Assembly: GCA_036490515.1 (NCBI GenBank)
Contig: DASXDU010000037.1
Location: forward strand, 248,001 to 312,000
Source of the DNA: Palsa-1150 sp036490515
GTDB taxonomy: Bacteria > Myxococcota_A > Polyangia > Polyangiales > Polyangiaceae
Length of the DNA: 64,000 bases
Direction of reading: 5' to 3'
This document shows, piece after piece, positions 50,891 through 58,554 of this stretch. Made by a program: the position numbers and the translations under genes. Every line of letters starts with the position of its first letter. Positions within the stretch are counted from its first letter, which is position 1. The notes under the pieces are model-generated. The model made no database searches. It had not been told where the DNA came from and worked only from the letters and a program-made list of their open reading frames with translations.

Positions 50891-52219
50891 ATGAAGTCCG
50901 CGGCGCGGTTCCTGGTCGCCTCTCTCCTCCTCGCTGCCGCGTCGGCCGCGGGCTCCGCGTGCTCGTCGAAGCCGTGCAACGAGGACCCGTTCGAGTGCGG
51001 CGGAGGCGACACGTGCGCGCTGGTGGCGCCCGAGGCGTACGGCTGCGTCAAGGCTGGCCCCGCCGCCGAGGGCGCGAGCTGCATCTCGACGCTGGGGACG
51101 GCGTCGTGCGCCGAGAAGCTCGCCTGCATCGACGGCACGTGCCTGCCCTTCTGCGACGGGAAGCACGGGTGCCCCTCGGGCGAGAGCTGCCAGCAAGCCG
51201 CGCCCCCCGAGACGACGACCACGGTGCCGGTGTGCATGGGCGGCTCGCAAGGTGGCAGCAGCTCGTCGTCGTCGAGCAGCAGCTCGTCGAGCGGCAGTGG
51301 GTCGAGCAGCGGCGGCTCGAGCACGAGCAGCAGCAGCGGGTCGAGCGGCGGCGTCGACTCGGGCTCCACGAGCAGCTCGAGCGGAAGCAGCACGTCGAGC
51401 AGCGGCTCCTCGTCGTCGGGGAGCAGCAGCGGCTCGTCCAGCGGCTCGACGTCGTCGAGCGGCAGCACGGGCGATGACGCCGGGCCCGATGCGTCGAGTA
51501 GCTCGGGCAGCGGGAGCGGATCGGGAAGCGGCTCCGGGAGCGGCAGCGGGTCGGGAAGCGGATCCGGAAGCGGAAGCGGATCCGGGTCGGGCTCGGGAAG
51601 CGGGGGCGACGCCGGGTGCGGGTCGACCGACACGACCGCGAACTGCGGCGCGTGCGGGCGCGCGTGCTCGACGGCGAACGCCTCGGCCACGACGTGCGGC
51701 AGCGGCGGCACGTGCTCTCCGACGTGCGACACGGGCTACGTCAGCTGCTCGACTCCCGTGGCCCCCGCGGCGGACGACGGCTGCGAGTGCAACGCGGGCT
51801 GCTGCGCGACGACGGGCGGCTGCGCGGTGACGCACCAGAACTGCATCGGCGGCACGACGGTGTGTGGGACCGGCGCCGATGCGATCGGCCAGAGCTACTG
51901 GGACGCCACGGACTACTGCGCGGCGCTCGGAACGCCTGGCACGAGCGCCACGTACACGAGCGACATGGCGATGGCCGCGGCGATGGCGGCGCCGCAGCAG
52001 ACGGCGGCGAAGTGCAGCAATCCGCCGTGCACGGGATCCACGTCGTGCTCCGTGAACGGCACGGTGCAAGATGCGGTGTACGACGACCTGACCGACACGG
52101 GCGGGCCGTGCATCGTCTGGATGTACAAGGGGACCACAGGATCGTTGACCGCGGGATACGTGCACATCGATCTCACGGGGTGCAACTGCCCGACGAAGGC
52201 GGATCCCACCTGGGACTGA
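50891..52219 (+). CDS. Cys-rich lipoprotein with long Ser/Gly low-complexity linker
   Basis: 442 residues from ATG 50891. Lipoprotein signal (MKSAARFLVASLLLAAASAAGSAC). N-terminal Cys-rich module (about 25-118), then about 125 residues of almost only Ser and Gly, then a second Cys-rich region (CGACGRACSTANAS) and a C-terminal globular part. The CGxCGRAC-type motif is common in Polyangiales surface proteins. The Ser/Gly stretch is coded by repeated TCGAGC/GGAAGC-type units and may be length-variable. Function unknown. Confidence 0.75.
   Translation: MKSAARFLVASLLLAAASAAGSACSSKPCNEDPFECGGGDTCALVAPEAYGCVKAGPAAEGASCISTLGTASCAEKLACIDGTCLPFCDGKHGCPSGESCQQAAPPETTTTVPVCMGGSQGGSSSSSSSSSSSSGSGSSSGGSSTSSSSGSSGGVDSGSTSSSSGSSTSSSGSSSSGSSSGSSSGSTSSSGSTGDDAGPDASSSSGSGSGSGSGSGSGSGSGSGSGSGSGSGSGSGSGGDAGCGSTDTTANCGACGRACSTANASATTCGSGGTCSPTCDTGYVSCSTPVAPAADDGCECNAGCCATTGGCAVTHQNCIGGTTVCGTGADAIGQSYWDATDYCAALGTPGTSATYTSDMAMAAAMAAPQQTAAKCSNPPCTGSTSCSVNGTVQDAVYDDLTDTGGPCIVWMYKGTTGSLTAGYVHIDLTGCNCPTKADPTWD
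51256..51606 (+). repeat. Ser/Gly-encoding low-complexity repeat tract
   Basis: About 350 bp made mostly of AGC, TCG and GGN codons, with local tandem hexamers (Ser-Gly) especially from 51500 onward. It encodes a flexible linker and is a likely site of copy-number change. Confidence 0.8.
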
Positions 52220-52232
52220 GCGGCGCGCGGCC

Positions 52233-52943
52233 CTATCGAGCGCAGGCCGCGGCGCTCGCCTCGCGCACCCACGCGATCGGTTCGCACATCCGTGCGTCCA
52301 GGTCCGCCGGGAGCTCGTGGCCTCCCGGGCCGAGGCTGACGAAACGCGAAGTCACGCCCCCCGCGTCGAGCTTGGCGGCGAGCGCCTTCATCGAATCCCG
52401 CGCGCCGTCCTTGTCGGCCGCGCCGAGCACCACCCGCTTCACTCCCGCCGCCTTCAACCGCGCAGGGTCCAGCTCGAGGTGCATCGACAGCAGCACCAGC
52501 CCCGACCACTTGCCCGCCTCCGCTTGCGCGATCTCCGCCGCGAAGTAGGCCCCGTTCGAGTACCCCATCATCGTGCCCGGCGCCGACCGGTCCAGCACGC
52601 CCGGCCCCCTCGCCGCCGCGTCGAGCGCCGCGCGCAGGTTCGGCGCCACGCTCGCGTACGTCCCCGCCCACATCTTGCCGTCGTCGAGCGGCGCGTTCCC
52701 GCGCGGGCACACGAGGAACCCGTGCGCCGTCGCCGATCGCTCGAAGAGCCCGCACGAATCCTCCGGGCTCGCCCACATCCCGTGGAGGTAGACGATCGCA
52801 GGTCGCGGCGCGCTCGTGTCGGCCGGCGGGTACGCCACTCCCCAGGCCCCGTGGGCACGTGCGCCGAGGACGAGCAGGACGAAGGGGAACGCGAAGCGTG
52901 CGGCGTCAGGGAACATCGAACGCGAAGGTCTTCTTCGCATCAT
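52233..52943 (-). CDS. Exported alpha/beta hydrolase-like protein
   Basis: 236 residues from ATG 52943; ATG 52916 is a close alternative that overlaps the upstream gene less but loses basic residues of the signal peptide. After the signal (about 1-33), the oxyanion strand is VYLHGMWASPED, the nucleophile elbow GYSNGA (GxSxG), a late Asp in LGAADKDG and His in GPGGHELP: a full Ser-Asp-His triad. An esterase, lipase or peptidase acting outside the cytoplasm; substrate unknown. It is the third gene of an apparent operon starting at 56089. Confidence 0.78.
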   Translation of the reverse strand: MMRRRPSRSMFPDAARFAFPFVLLVLGARAHGAWGVAYPPADTSAPRPAIVYLHGMWASPEDSCGLFERSATAHGFLVCPRGNAPLDDGKMWAGTYASVAPNLRAALDAAARGPGVLDRSAPGTMMGYSNGAYFAAEIAQAEAGKWSGLVLLSMHLELDPARLKAAGVKRVVLGAADKDGARDSMKALAAKLDAGGVTSRFVSLGPGGHELPADLDARMCEPIAWVREASAAACAR

Positions 52944-53508
52944 CCCCCGGCGCGAGGTCCACGTCGAACCCGACCGTGCGGTTCCCGAGACGCGCCCCGA
53001 AGCGCACCTTCACCGGCGAGTCCGCGCCGTGGAGATCGGCGAGGACGACGTCGACCGTGTAGTGCCCGTGCGGCGGCTCGATCCCGTCGAAGTACACGTT
53101 CTCGACGTTCTGCCCGTTGCATCCGTCGTCCGACGGACAGTCCCGGTCCAGGTGGAACCCGCTCGCGGTCGACCGCGTTCGCTCGTTGGGTACGTGCTCG
53201 CCCGCGGGCGTCGTCAGCCCGACGTTCACGTCCGCCTGCGACGCGCTCCACGCGATGGTGAACTGGAGGAGCCCGGTCTGCTCGCCGCAGCCCTCGTCGA
53301 TGACGCCGTTGCAGTTGTCGTCGATCGCGTTGAAGCAGAGCTCCGGACCGCTCGGCGTGCACGCCTGCACCAGCGTCGTCCCGGGCGGCACCGTCACGTT
53401 CGTGACGCTCACCTTCGCCTTGGGCGACTTCGCCGGCGCGGCGGGACCGCAGGCTCCGAGACACAGCCCCGCCGCGGCGACCGCGACCATCGCGGACGCG
53501 CGCGTCAT
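52906..53508 (-). CDS. MopE-motif lipoprotein
   Basis: 200 residues. Lipoprotein signal MTRASAMVAVAAAGLCLGAC. ELCFNAIDDNCNGVIDEGC (about 56-74) is the MopE-type metal-binding motif (a Ca2+/Cu-binding disulfide loop). The second half (about 80-200) is a beta-sandwich with LQFTIAWSASQADVNVGLTTPAGEHV and HYTVDVVL, like the DUF2135/YfaP fold. One base separates it from the HEAT protein upstream, and it overlaps the hydrolase gene downstream, so all three are probably one transcript. Confidence 0.78.
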   Translation of the reverse strand: MTRASAMVAVAAAGLCLGACGPAAPAKSPKAKVSVTNVTVPPGTTLVQACTPSGPELCFNAIDDNCNGVIDEGCGEQTGLLQFTIAWSASQADVNVGLTTPAGEHVPNERTRSTASGFHLDRDCPSDDGCNGQNVENVYFDGIEPPHGHYTVDVVLADLHGADSPVKVRFGARLGNRTVGFDVDLAPGDDAKKTFAFDVP

Positions 53509-53509
53509 C

Positions 53510-56089
53510 TCAGTGCGGGATGACGTTCGACCCCGCGAAGCCGGCCGGAGGCGAGCCCGCGTTCTGCTTCTGTGCCTTGGGCGATTCGGGCACCGACTCG
53601 GCCGCCGCCTTCGGGTTCATGACCTCGAAGAACGCCTGCCGCGCCATCTCGCCGAGGGGTCCGGGCTCGCTGCGCAGCGCCATCAGCACGCCCTTCTCCT
53701 TGGTGAACTTGAGGATGTGGATCGCCTCGTCGCGCTTCACGGCGTTGTTGCCCTTCGCGTCCGCCAGGAGGCGCGCTCGCAGCTGCACGCGCGTCATCGA
53801 GTGCGGGCCGTTGTCGATCTCGATCGACTCGACGATGTTCCGGCCCAGGATGATGCGCGGCCAGTCCTGGAGCTGGTCGTGCACCTTCACGTGCGCGATG
53901 GCCTCGGCGTTCTCGACCCAGCGCGCGATGTCCCCGGTCTCGTAGTTGCGGTCGCTCCAGTAGCCGAACGTCTTGTTGTAGAGGTCCTTCAGCTCCTCGA
54001 TCGCCTCGGCCGGGACGCCGTCGTCGTTGTACGTAGCGATCGCGCGCGAGGCCGTGTCGGAGTCCGCCCCGAGGACGAGCGCGAGCGCCGCGTCGGCCTT
54101 GAGGTTGATGTCCTTCAGCTTGTCGAAGATGGGCTGGATCATGTTGCGGGTGATGCCGCCCATGCCGATGGCGCGCGCGATCTGGTGGCGCACCTCGATG
54201 TCCGGGACGCTCGTCGTGAGGAGATCGACCAGGCCCGCCGTCGCGTCGGGCACGGGGCGGTGGATGACCGTCTCGAGGTAGCACTGCCGCATGAAGTTCG
54301 ACTTGGGGTCGGTCTTCGTGTTGTCGTGAATCTTCTTCACGACATCCTTCATCTGGTCGTCGGCCGCCACCCACGAGAGCGCGAAGCACGCCTCCATGCG
54401 CGCCTGCTCGTTCTCCATCGGGTCCTCGGCGTACTTCACGAGGTCGTCGTAGGCCTTGGAGTCGCCCCACATCGCGAACCCGTCGGACGAGCCCACGCCG
54501 ATCGCGCGCAGCGTCATGCCGAGGATCGTGAGGCCGCCCTGCATGAGCGAGTCCCACGAGACGTCGAGCTTGTGGTTGCGGCGGTGGAGCTGCTTCTCGA
54601 GGATCTGCCACCCGCGGCCGGGGTCCTTCGTCTGCCCGAGGTAGCGGAGCGCGCTCTGGGCGGTCGCCCACGCCTCGGGGAACGGCGGCTGTGCGCCCTC
54701 CTTGGGGAGGGGGTCCTTCGGGTCCGCCCACTTCTCGAGCATCGGGATCGCCCGCTGCGAGCCCACCGCCGCGAGGAAGCGCATGCCGTTCGCGTGCGGC
54801 TGCGGCTTGTTCTCGGGGTCGACCCAGTAGAGGACGCCCGGCTCGGCCACCTTCATGAGGTAGTCCTTCTTCTCCGGGTGGATGACCGCCAGATCGGCGA
54901 GGTGCCGAGCCGCGTACACGCGCTCGTTGTCGTCGCGCCGGAGCTCCGGCCAGTCGACGTCGTTGTAGAGCTTGAGCGGGTCCTGCTGCATGCGCCAGCC
55001 GAGCACCTCGGCCGCGCGTACGTCGCCGATCTCCGCCATGCGCATCGCCGCCTCGTACTTCCAGTGCGGCTTGGGGTTGGTCTGGATGTACGCGTAGAGG
55101 GCGTCTCCGCCGCGCGGGTCTTCGAGCTCCTTCATCATGTCGAAGAGCTGCTTCGTCTGGAACTTCTCCGTCTCGGCGGAGGTGTGCTGCACCGTCTGGA
55201 GCGCGAGCACGAGCCCGTTCGTGCCGATGCCGTCGCGGAGCGCCTGGAGAAACTTCTCGCGGGATGGCTTGTCGGCCTTGCTGAGCGCGTCGACGAGGGG
55301 CTTGGTCGACGCGGGGCTGCCGATCTTGCCGAGGCCCACCGCGGCTTCGCGCGCCACCTCGACCTGCTTGTCGCCCACGAGCTTGATGAGCGCGTCGGTC
55401 CACTTCGGGTCGGCGCTCTTCGACAGCGTCGTCGCGACGAGCTGCCGCACGCTGTCGCTGGGGTCGCCCGCGAGGGACGCGATCTTCTCGATGGGTACGA
55501 GGCCCGCGAGCATGTCGGGGTCGAACGCCGGGTAGCCGTCGAGCCGCTGCACCGTCGCGAGGTGCCCCTGCCGGTACTCGTCGAGCACGGTGTCGAACGC
55601 GCTCGGCTCGTGGAGCGCCACGAGCGACCACGCGACCTGCGGCTTGTCGGCGCTCGTCGCCTCGCCGAGGGCCTTGAGCAGCGCCGGCTTCGCGGAGTCG
55701 GCAGCCGGCGTCCCGAACCCCGCAAGCGCCATCGCGGCCGTCCCTCGCACGGTGTGATCGACCGACGAGAGGCCCTTGATGATCGCGGGGATGCTCTGCG
55801 TGTCCTTCGCCCACGACAGGTGCATGTACGCTTCCTGCTCGAGGCGATACTCGTTGTCGGCCTCGGCCCACTTGCGCCAGCGCGGCGTCTGCTCGGCCTT
55901 GGGCAGGAGCTGGATGTCCAGGATCTCCTTGTTCACCTGCTCCTTGGTGAGCGTCTGCGCCTCGCCGTGCATGCTGAGGAGGATCGCGACGACCGCGCCC
56001 GCGACGATGAGCAGGCCGACGATGATGAGGATCGGCTTGGTGGCGCCGCGCTTGAAATTGCCGTCCTCGACGGGGAACGCGTTGTTCAT
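53510..56089 (-). CDS. Membrane-anchored HEAT-repeat protein
   Basis: 859 residues from ATG 56089. A short cytoplasmic N-terminus, one helix (about 20-42: PILIIVGLLIVAGAVVAILLS) and a large outer domain made of HEAT-like helix pairs throughout (for example KWTDALIKLVGDKQVEVAREAAVGLGKIGS, RHQIARAIGMGGITRNMIQPIFDKL). No catalytic motif. HEAT solenoids are protein-binding scaffolds. First gene of a three-gene operon with the MopE lipoprotein and the hydrolase, suggesting an envelope complex; this is inference. Confidence 0.7.
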   Translation of the reverse strand: MNNAFPVEDGNFKRGATKPILIIVGLLIVAGAVVAILLSMHGEAQTLTKEQVNKEILDIQLLPKAEQTPRWRKWAEADNEYRLEQEAYMHLSWAKDTQSIPAIIKGLSSVDHTVRGTAAMALAGFGTPAADSAKPALLKALGEATSADKPQVAWSLVALHEPSAFDTVLDEYRQGHLATVQRLDGYPAFDPDMLAGLVPIEKIASLAGDPSDSVRQLVATTLSKSADPKWTDALIKLVGDKQVEVAREAAVGLGKIGSPASTKPLVDALSKADKPSREKFLQALRDGIGTNGLVLALQTVQHTSAETEKFQTKQLFDMMKELEDPRGGDALYAYIQTNPKPHWKYEAAMRMAEIGDVRAAEVLGWRMQQDPLKLYNDVDWPELRRDDNERVYAARHLADLAVIHPEKKDYLMKVAEPGVLYWVDPENKPQPHANGMRFLAAVGSQRAIPMLEKWADPKDPLPKEGAQPPFPEAWATAQSALRYLGQTKDPGRGWQILEKQLHRRNHKLDVSWDSLMQGGLTILGMTLRAIGVGSSDGFAMWGDSKAYDDLVKYAEDPMENEQARMEACFALSWVAADDQMKDVVKKIHDNTKTDPKSNFMRQCYLETVIHRPVPDATAGLVDLLTTSVPDIEVRHQIARAIGMGGITRNMIQPIFDKLKDINLKADAALALVLGADSDTASRAIATYNDDGVPAEAIEELKDLYNKTFGYWSDRNYETGDIARWVENAEAIAHVKVHDQLQDWPRIILGRNIVESIEIDNGPHSMTRVQLRARLLADAKGNNAVKRDEAIHILKFTKEKGVLMALRSEPGPLGEMARQAFFEVMNPKAAAESVPESPKAQKQNAGSPPAGFAGSNVIPH

Positions 56090-56188
56090 GGGTCGCTGCT
56101 CGCTCGCTGGTGCGCTTGGAAAACGCGCGCCGGGACGATACCGCAAGGTCCCGGCCGGCGAGCGCGGAAAAGACGGTAGAATGTTCCC

Positions 56189-57088
56189 GTGGCCCGGCCC
56201 CGGCGGCGCGTCTGGCGCAGGACGTCATGGGCCGCGGGGACGCTCCTCGCGGCGTGCTCCTCGTCGTCGGGGGCGGGTGCGGGAGGCGCGGACGCGGGAA
56301 CGGATTCGCCGGGCGACGAGCCGCCGGCATGCCTGGCCGCGAGCGCGTGCGTGCAGCAGCCGATCGCGGGGCAGGAGTGCGTCACGACGATGCACGCCAC
56401 GATGCGCGACACCCTCGGGTCGCCCGTCGCGGAGCTGCCCGTGTTCGTGTGCGGTACGAACCTCTGCAGCGAGCCGGTGAAGACGGCTGCGGACGGGACG
56501 GTCGACCTCGCCGTGTGTCTGCCGTTCGCAGGGCCGGCGCTCAAGGTGTTCTCCGATCCTGCGTACGTGCCGTTCGCGGCGCTCCTCACGGGAGCGGGCC
56601 CGAGCTTCTCGGTGGGCGGCGTGACCATCGTGCGCTTGCCGGGCACCGGGTCGCTCCTCGCGAGCGGCAGCGGCACCGTGTCGTCCGGTCCCGTGAGCCT
56701 CACCCTCGACGCAACGACGGTCACCTTCGACGTGGAGCACACGACGCCCGACGCGCAGCTGTTCCGCGCTGCACCCGTCGCGGCGAACCAGCTGCCGGGG
56801 AGCCTCGCGGGAGGCGTCACGTCCGCGTGGGGGCTCGCGCCGCTGAACACGACGCTCGTCCCTCCCGCGCAGCTCACCCTCTCGAACGATCCGAAGTGGC
56901 CCGCGGGTGCGGCCGTCGACGTCTACGCGAACGGGACGGACCCGGCCACGGCGGCTTCCGCTCCGCCGTGGGGAGCGTGGGGCCTTCTCGGGACGGGGGC
57001 CGTGACGAGCGACGGGGCGTCGATCGTGCTCACCTCGGCGCAGGGAGGCCTCCCCGTGATCGCGATGGTCGGAGCGAAGCTGCATTGA
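56189..57088 (+). CDS. Putative lipoprotein
   Basis: 299 residues from a GTG at 56189. An unusually basic n-region (MARPRRRVWRRTSWAAG) precedes the lipobox LLAAC; RR-x-x-W is not a clear Tat motif. After a Gly/Asp/Ala linker come six Cys and a carboxypeptidase-regulatory-like segment (MRDTLGSPVAELPVFVCG, SEPVKTAADGTVDLAVCLPFAG), then a beta-rich domain. Function unknown. Its stop overlaps the Nudix start (TTGA), so they may be coupled. Confidence 0.65.
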   Translation: MARPRRRVWRRTSWAAGTLLAACSSSSGAGAGGADAGTDSPGDEPPACLAASACVQQPIAGQECVTTMHATMRDTLGSPVAELPVFVCGTNLCSEPVKTAADGTVDLAVCLPFAGPALKVFSDPAYVPFAALLTGAGPSFSVGGVTIVRLPGTGSLLASGSGTVSSGPVSLTLDATTVTFDVEHTTPDAQLFRAAPVAANQLPGSLAGGVTSAWGLAPLNTTLVPPAQLTLSNDPKWPAGAAVDVYANGTDPATAASAPPWGAWGLLGTGAVTSDGASIVLTSAQGGLPVIAMVGAKLH

Positions 57089-57486
57089 AGACGGTGGTCG
57101 TCGCCGCGGCCGTGGTGGTCGAGGGCGGCCGCGTGCTCGTCACGCAGCGCAAGGCGGGAACGCACCTGGCCGGCGCGTGGGAGTTCCCCGGTGGGAAGGT
57201 CGAGGCGGGCGAGGACCCGCGCGAGGCGCTTCGCCGCGAGCTCCGCGAGGAGCTCGGGATCGAGACCACGGTGGGCGAGATCCTCGACGTGACGTTCCAC
57301 CGCTACGAGGACGCGGACAAGGCCGTGCTCCTCCTCTTCTTCGAGGCCGCACGCACGGCGTCCTCACCCGACCCGCAGCCCCTCGACGTCGCAGCGCTCC
57401 GCTGGTCCGCGTGCGACGACCTCCGCGACGAGGAGTTCCCACCCGCCGACGTTCCCGTCCTGCGCAAGCTGCGCGCACGTTTGTAA
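57085..57486 (+). CDS. Nudix hydrolase, MutT-like
   Basis: 133 residues from a TTG at 57085 that overlaps the previous stop; GTG 57094 is an alternative. The Nudix box is complete: GGKVEAGEDPREALRREL followed by REELGI. The N-terminal VVVAAAVVVEGGRVLVTQRK and EFPGGK are typical of the MutT/NudG group that hydrolyses 8-oxo-dGTP or modified CTP. Cytoplasmic nucleotide-pool sanitation is the likely role. C-terminal WSACDDLRDEEFPPADVPVL matches the MutT end (L-x-x-x-x-F-P-x-A-N). Confidence 0.9.
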   Translation: MKTVVVAAAVVVEGGRVLVTQRKAGTHLAGAWEFPGGKVEAGEDPREALRRELREELGIETTVGEILDVTFHRYEDADKAVLLLFFEAARTASSPDPQPLDVAALRWSACDDLRDEEFPPADVPVLRKLRARL

Positions 57487-57537
57487 CCCCCCTCTTATTC
57501 TTTGCGGCTTCGTGGCTTTGCGGCTCTCCTCTCCCGG

Positions 57538-58548
57538 GTGAGTCGCCTGCGCATCGGAGTTCTCGGGGCTGCGCGGATCGTGCCCGTGGCGTTGACGGCG
57601 CCCGCGAAGAAGGTCCCGGAGGTGAAGGTCGTGGCGATCGCCGCCCGCGACGAGGCGAAGGCGCGAGCTTTCGCGAAACGTCACGGCATCGATCGCGTGC
57701 TCGCGAGCTACGACGCGCTCGTCGACGATCCGGCGATCGACGCGGTGTACGTGCCGCTCCCGAACTCGCTCCACGCGCGCTGGGCGATCCGCGCGCTCGA
57801 GGCGGGCAAGCACGTGCTCTGCGAGAAGCCCGTCGCGTCGAACGCCGCAGAGGCCGAGCACATGGCGGAGGTCGCCGGGCGCACCGGCCGCGTGCTCATG
57901 GAGGCCTTCCACTGGCGCTTCCACCCCCTCGCGGCGCGGATGATCGCCGTGGCGACGGACGGGACGCTCGGGCGCGTGGAACGCATCGAGACCAACATGT
58001 GCGTGCCGCTCCCGGTCCCGGGCAACATCCGGTTCGACCTCGCGCTCGGCGGCGGCGCGACGATGGACACCGGGTGCTACGGCATTCACATGCTGCGGCA
58101 CCTGGCCGGCGCCGAGCCCACGGTGACGCACGCCGAGGCGAAGCTCTCGTCGCCGGGCGTCGACCGCTGCATGACCGCGGAGGTCGCGTTCTCCGACGGC
58201 CGCACCGGGCGCATCCGCTGCTCCCTCTTCTCGGCGCGCCTCCTCGACATCTCGGCGCGCGTCGTGGGCGATCGCGGCGAGATGCGCGTGCTCAACCCGG
58301 TCGCGCCGCACGTCGTCACGCACCGCCTCGCGATTCGCACCGCCGACGGGACCCGGGTCGAGCGCCTGCCCTCGGCTTCGACCTACGAGCACCAGCTCCG
58401 CGCCTTCGCCGCGCGCGTCCTCCACGGCGCGCCCGTCCCGACCACGCCCGAGGACGCCGTGGCGAACATGCGCGTCGTCGACGCCGTGTACGACGCTGCG
58501 GGGCTCCCGCGGCGGGGGGTGCCAGGCGCTTCCGCCGCGTATACCTAG
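57538..58548 (+). CDS. Gfo/Idh/MocA family oxidoreductase
   Basis: 336 residues from a GTG at 57538. Rossmann opening RIGVLGAARI, second strand AIAARD, YVPLPNSLHARWAIRALEAGKHVLCEKPVA (the EKP lysine at about 97), and the C-terminal alpha/beta domain with DTGCYGIHML, where His acts with the Lys. Members are NAD(P)-dependent dehydrogenases of sugars or dihydrodiols. The wording (GxARIxPxAL, EAFHWRFHPLA) is closest to the trans-1,2-dihydrobenzenediol/xylose dehydrogenase-like branch. Substrate cannot be fixed. Confidence 0.9.
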   Translation: MSRLRIGVLGAARIVPVALTAPAKKVPEVKVVAIAARDEAKARAFAKRHGIDRVLASYDALVDDPAIDAVYVPLPNSLHARWAIRALEAGKHVLCEKPVASNAAEAEHMAEVAGRTGRVLMEAFHWRFHPLAARMIAVATDGTLGRVERIETNMCVPLPVPGNIRFDLALGGGATMDTGCYGIHMLRHLAGAEPTVTHAEAKLSSPGVDRCMTAEVAFSDGRTGRIRCSLFSARLLDISARVVGDRGEMRVLNPVAPHVVTHRLAIRTADGTRVERLPSASTYEHQLRAFAARVLHGAPVPTTPEDAVANMRVVDAVYDAAGLPRRGVPGASAAYT

Positions 58549-58554
58549 GCCAGC

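Noticed and set aside
57490..57530. Terminator or dispersed repeat (TTTGCGGCTT-type) before the oxidoreductase gene
   Set aside because: A TTTGCGGCT unit appears twice, but there is no hairpin with a T-run and no second copy in the window.
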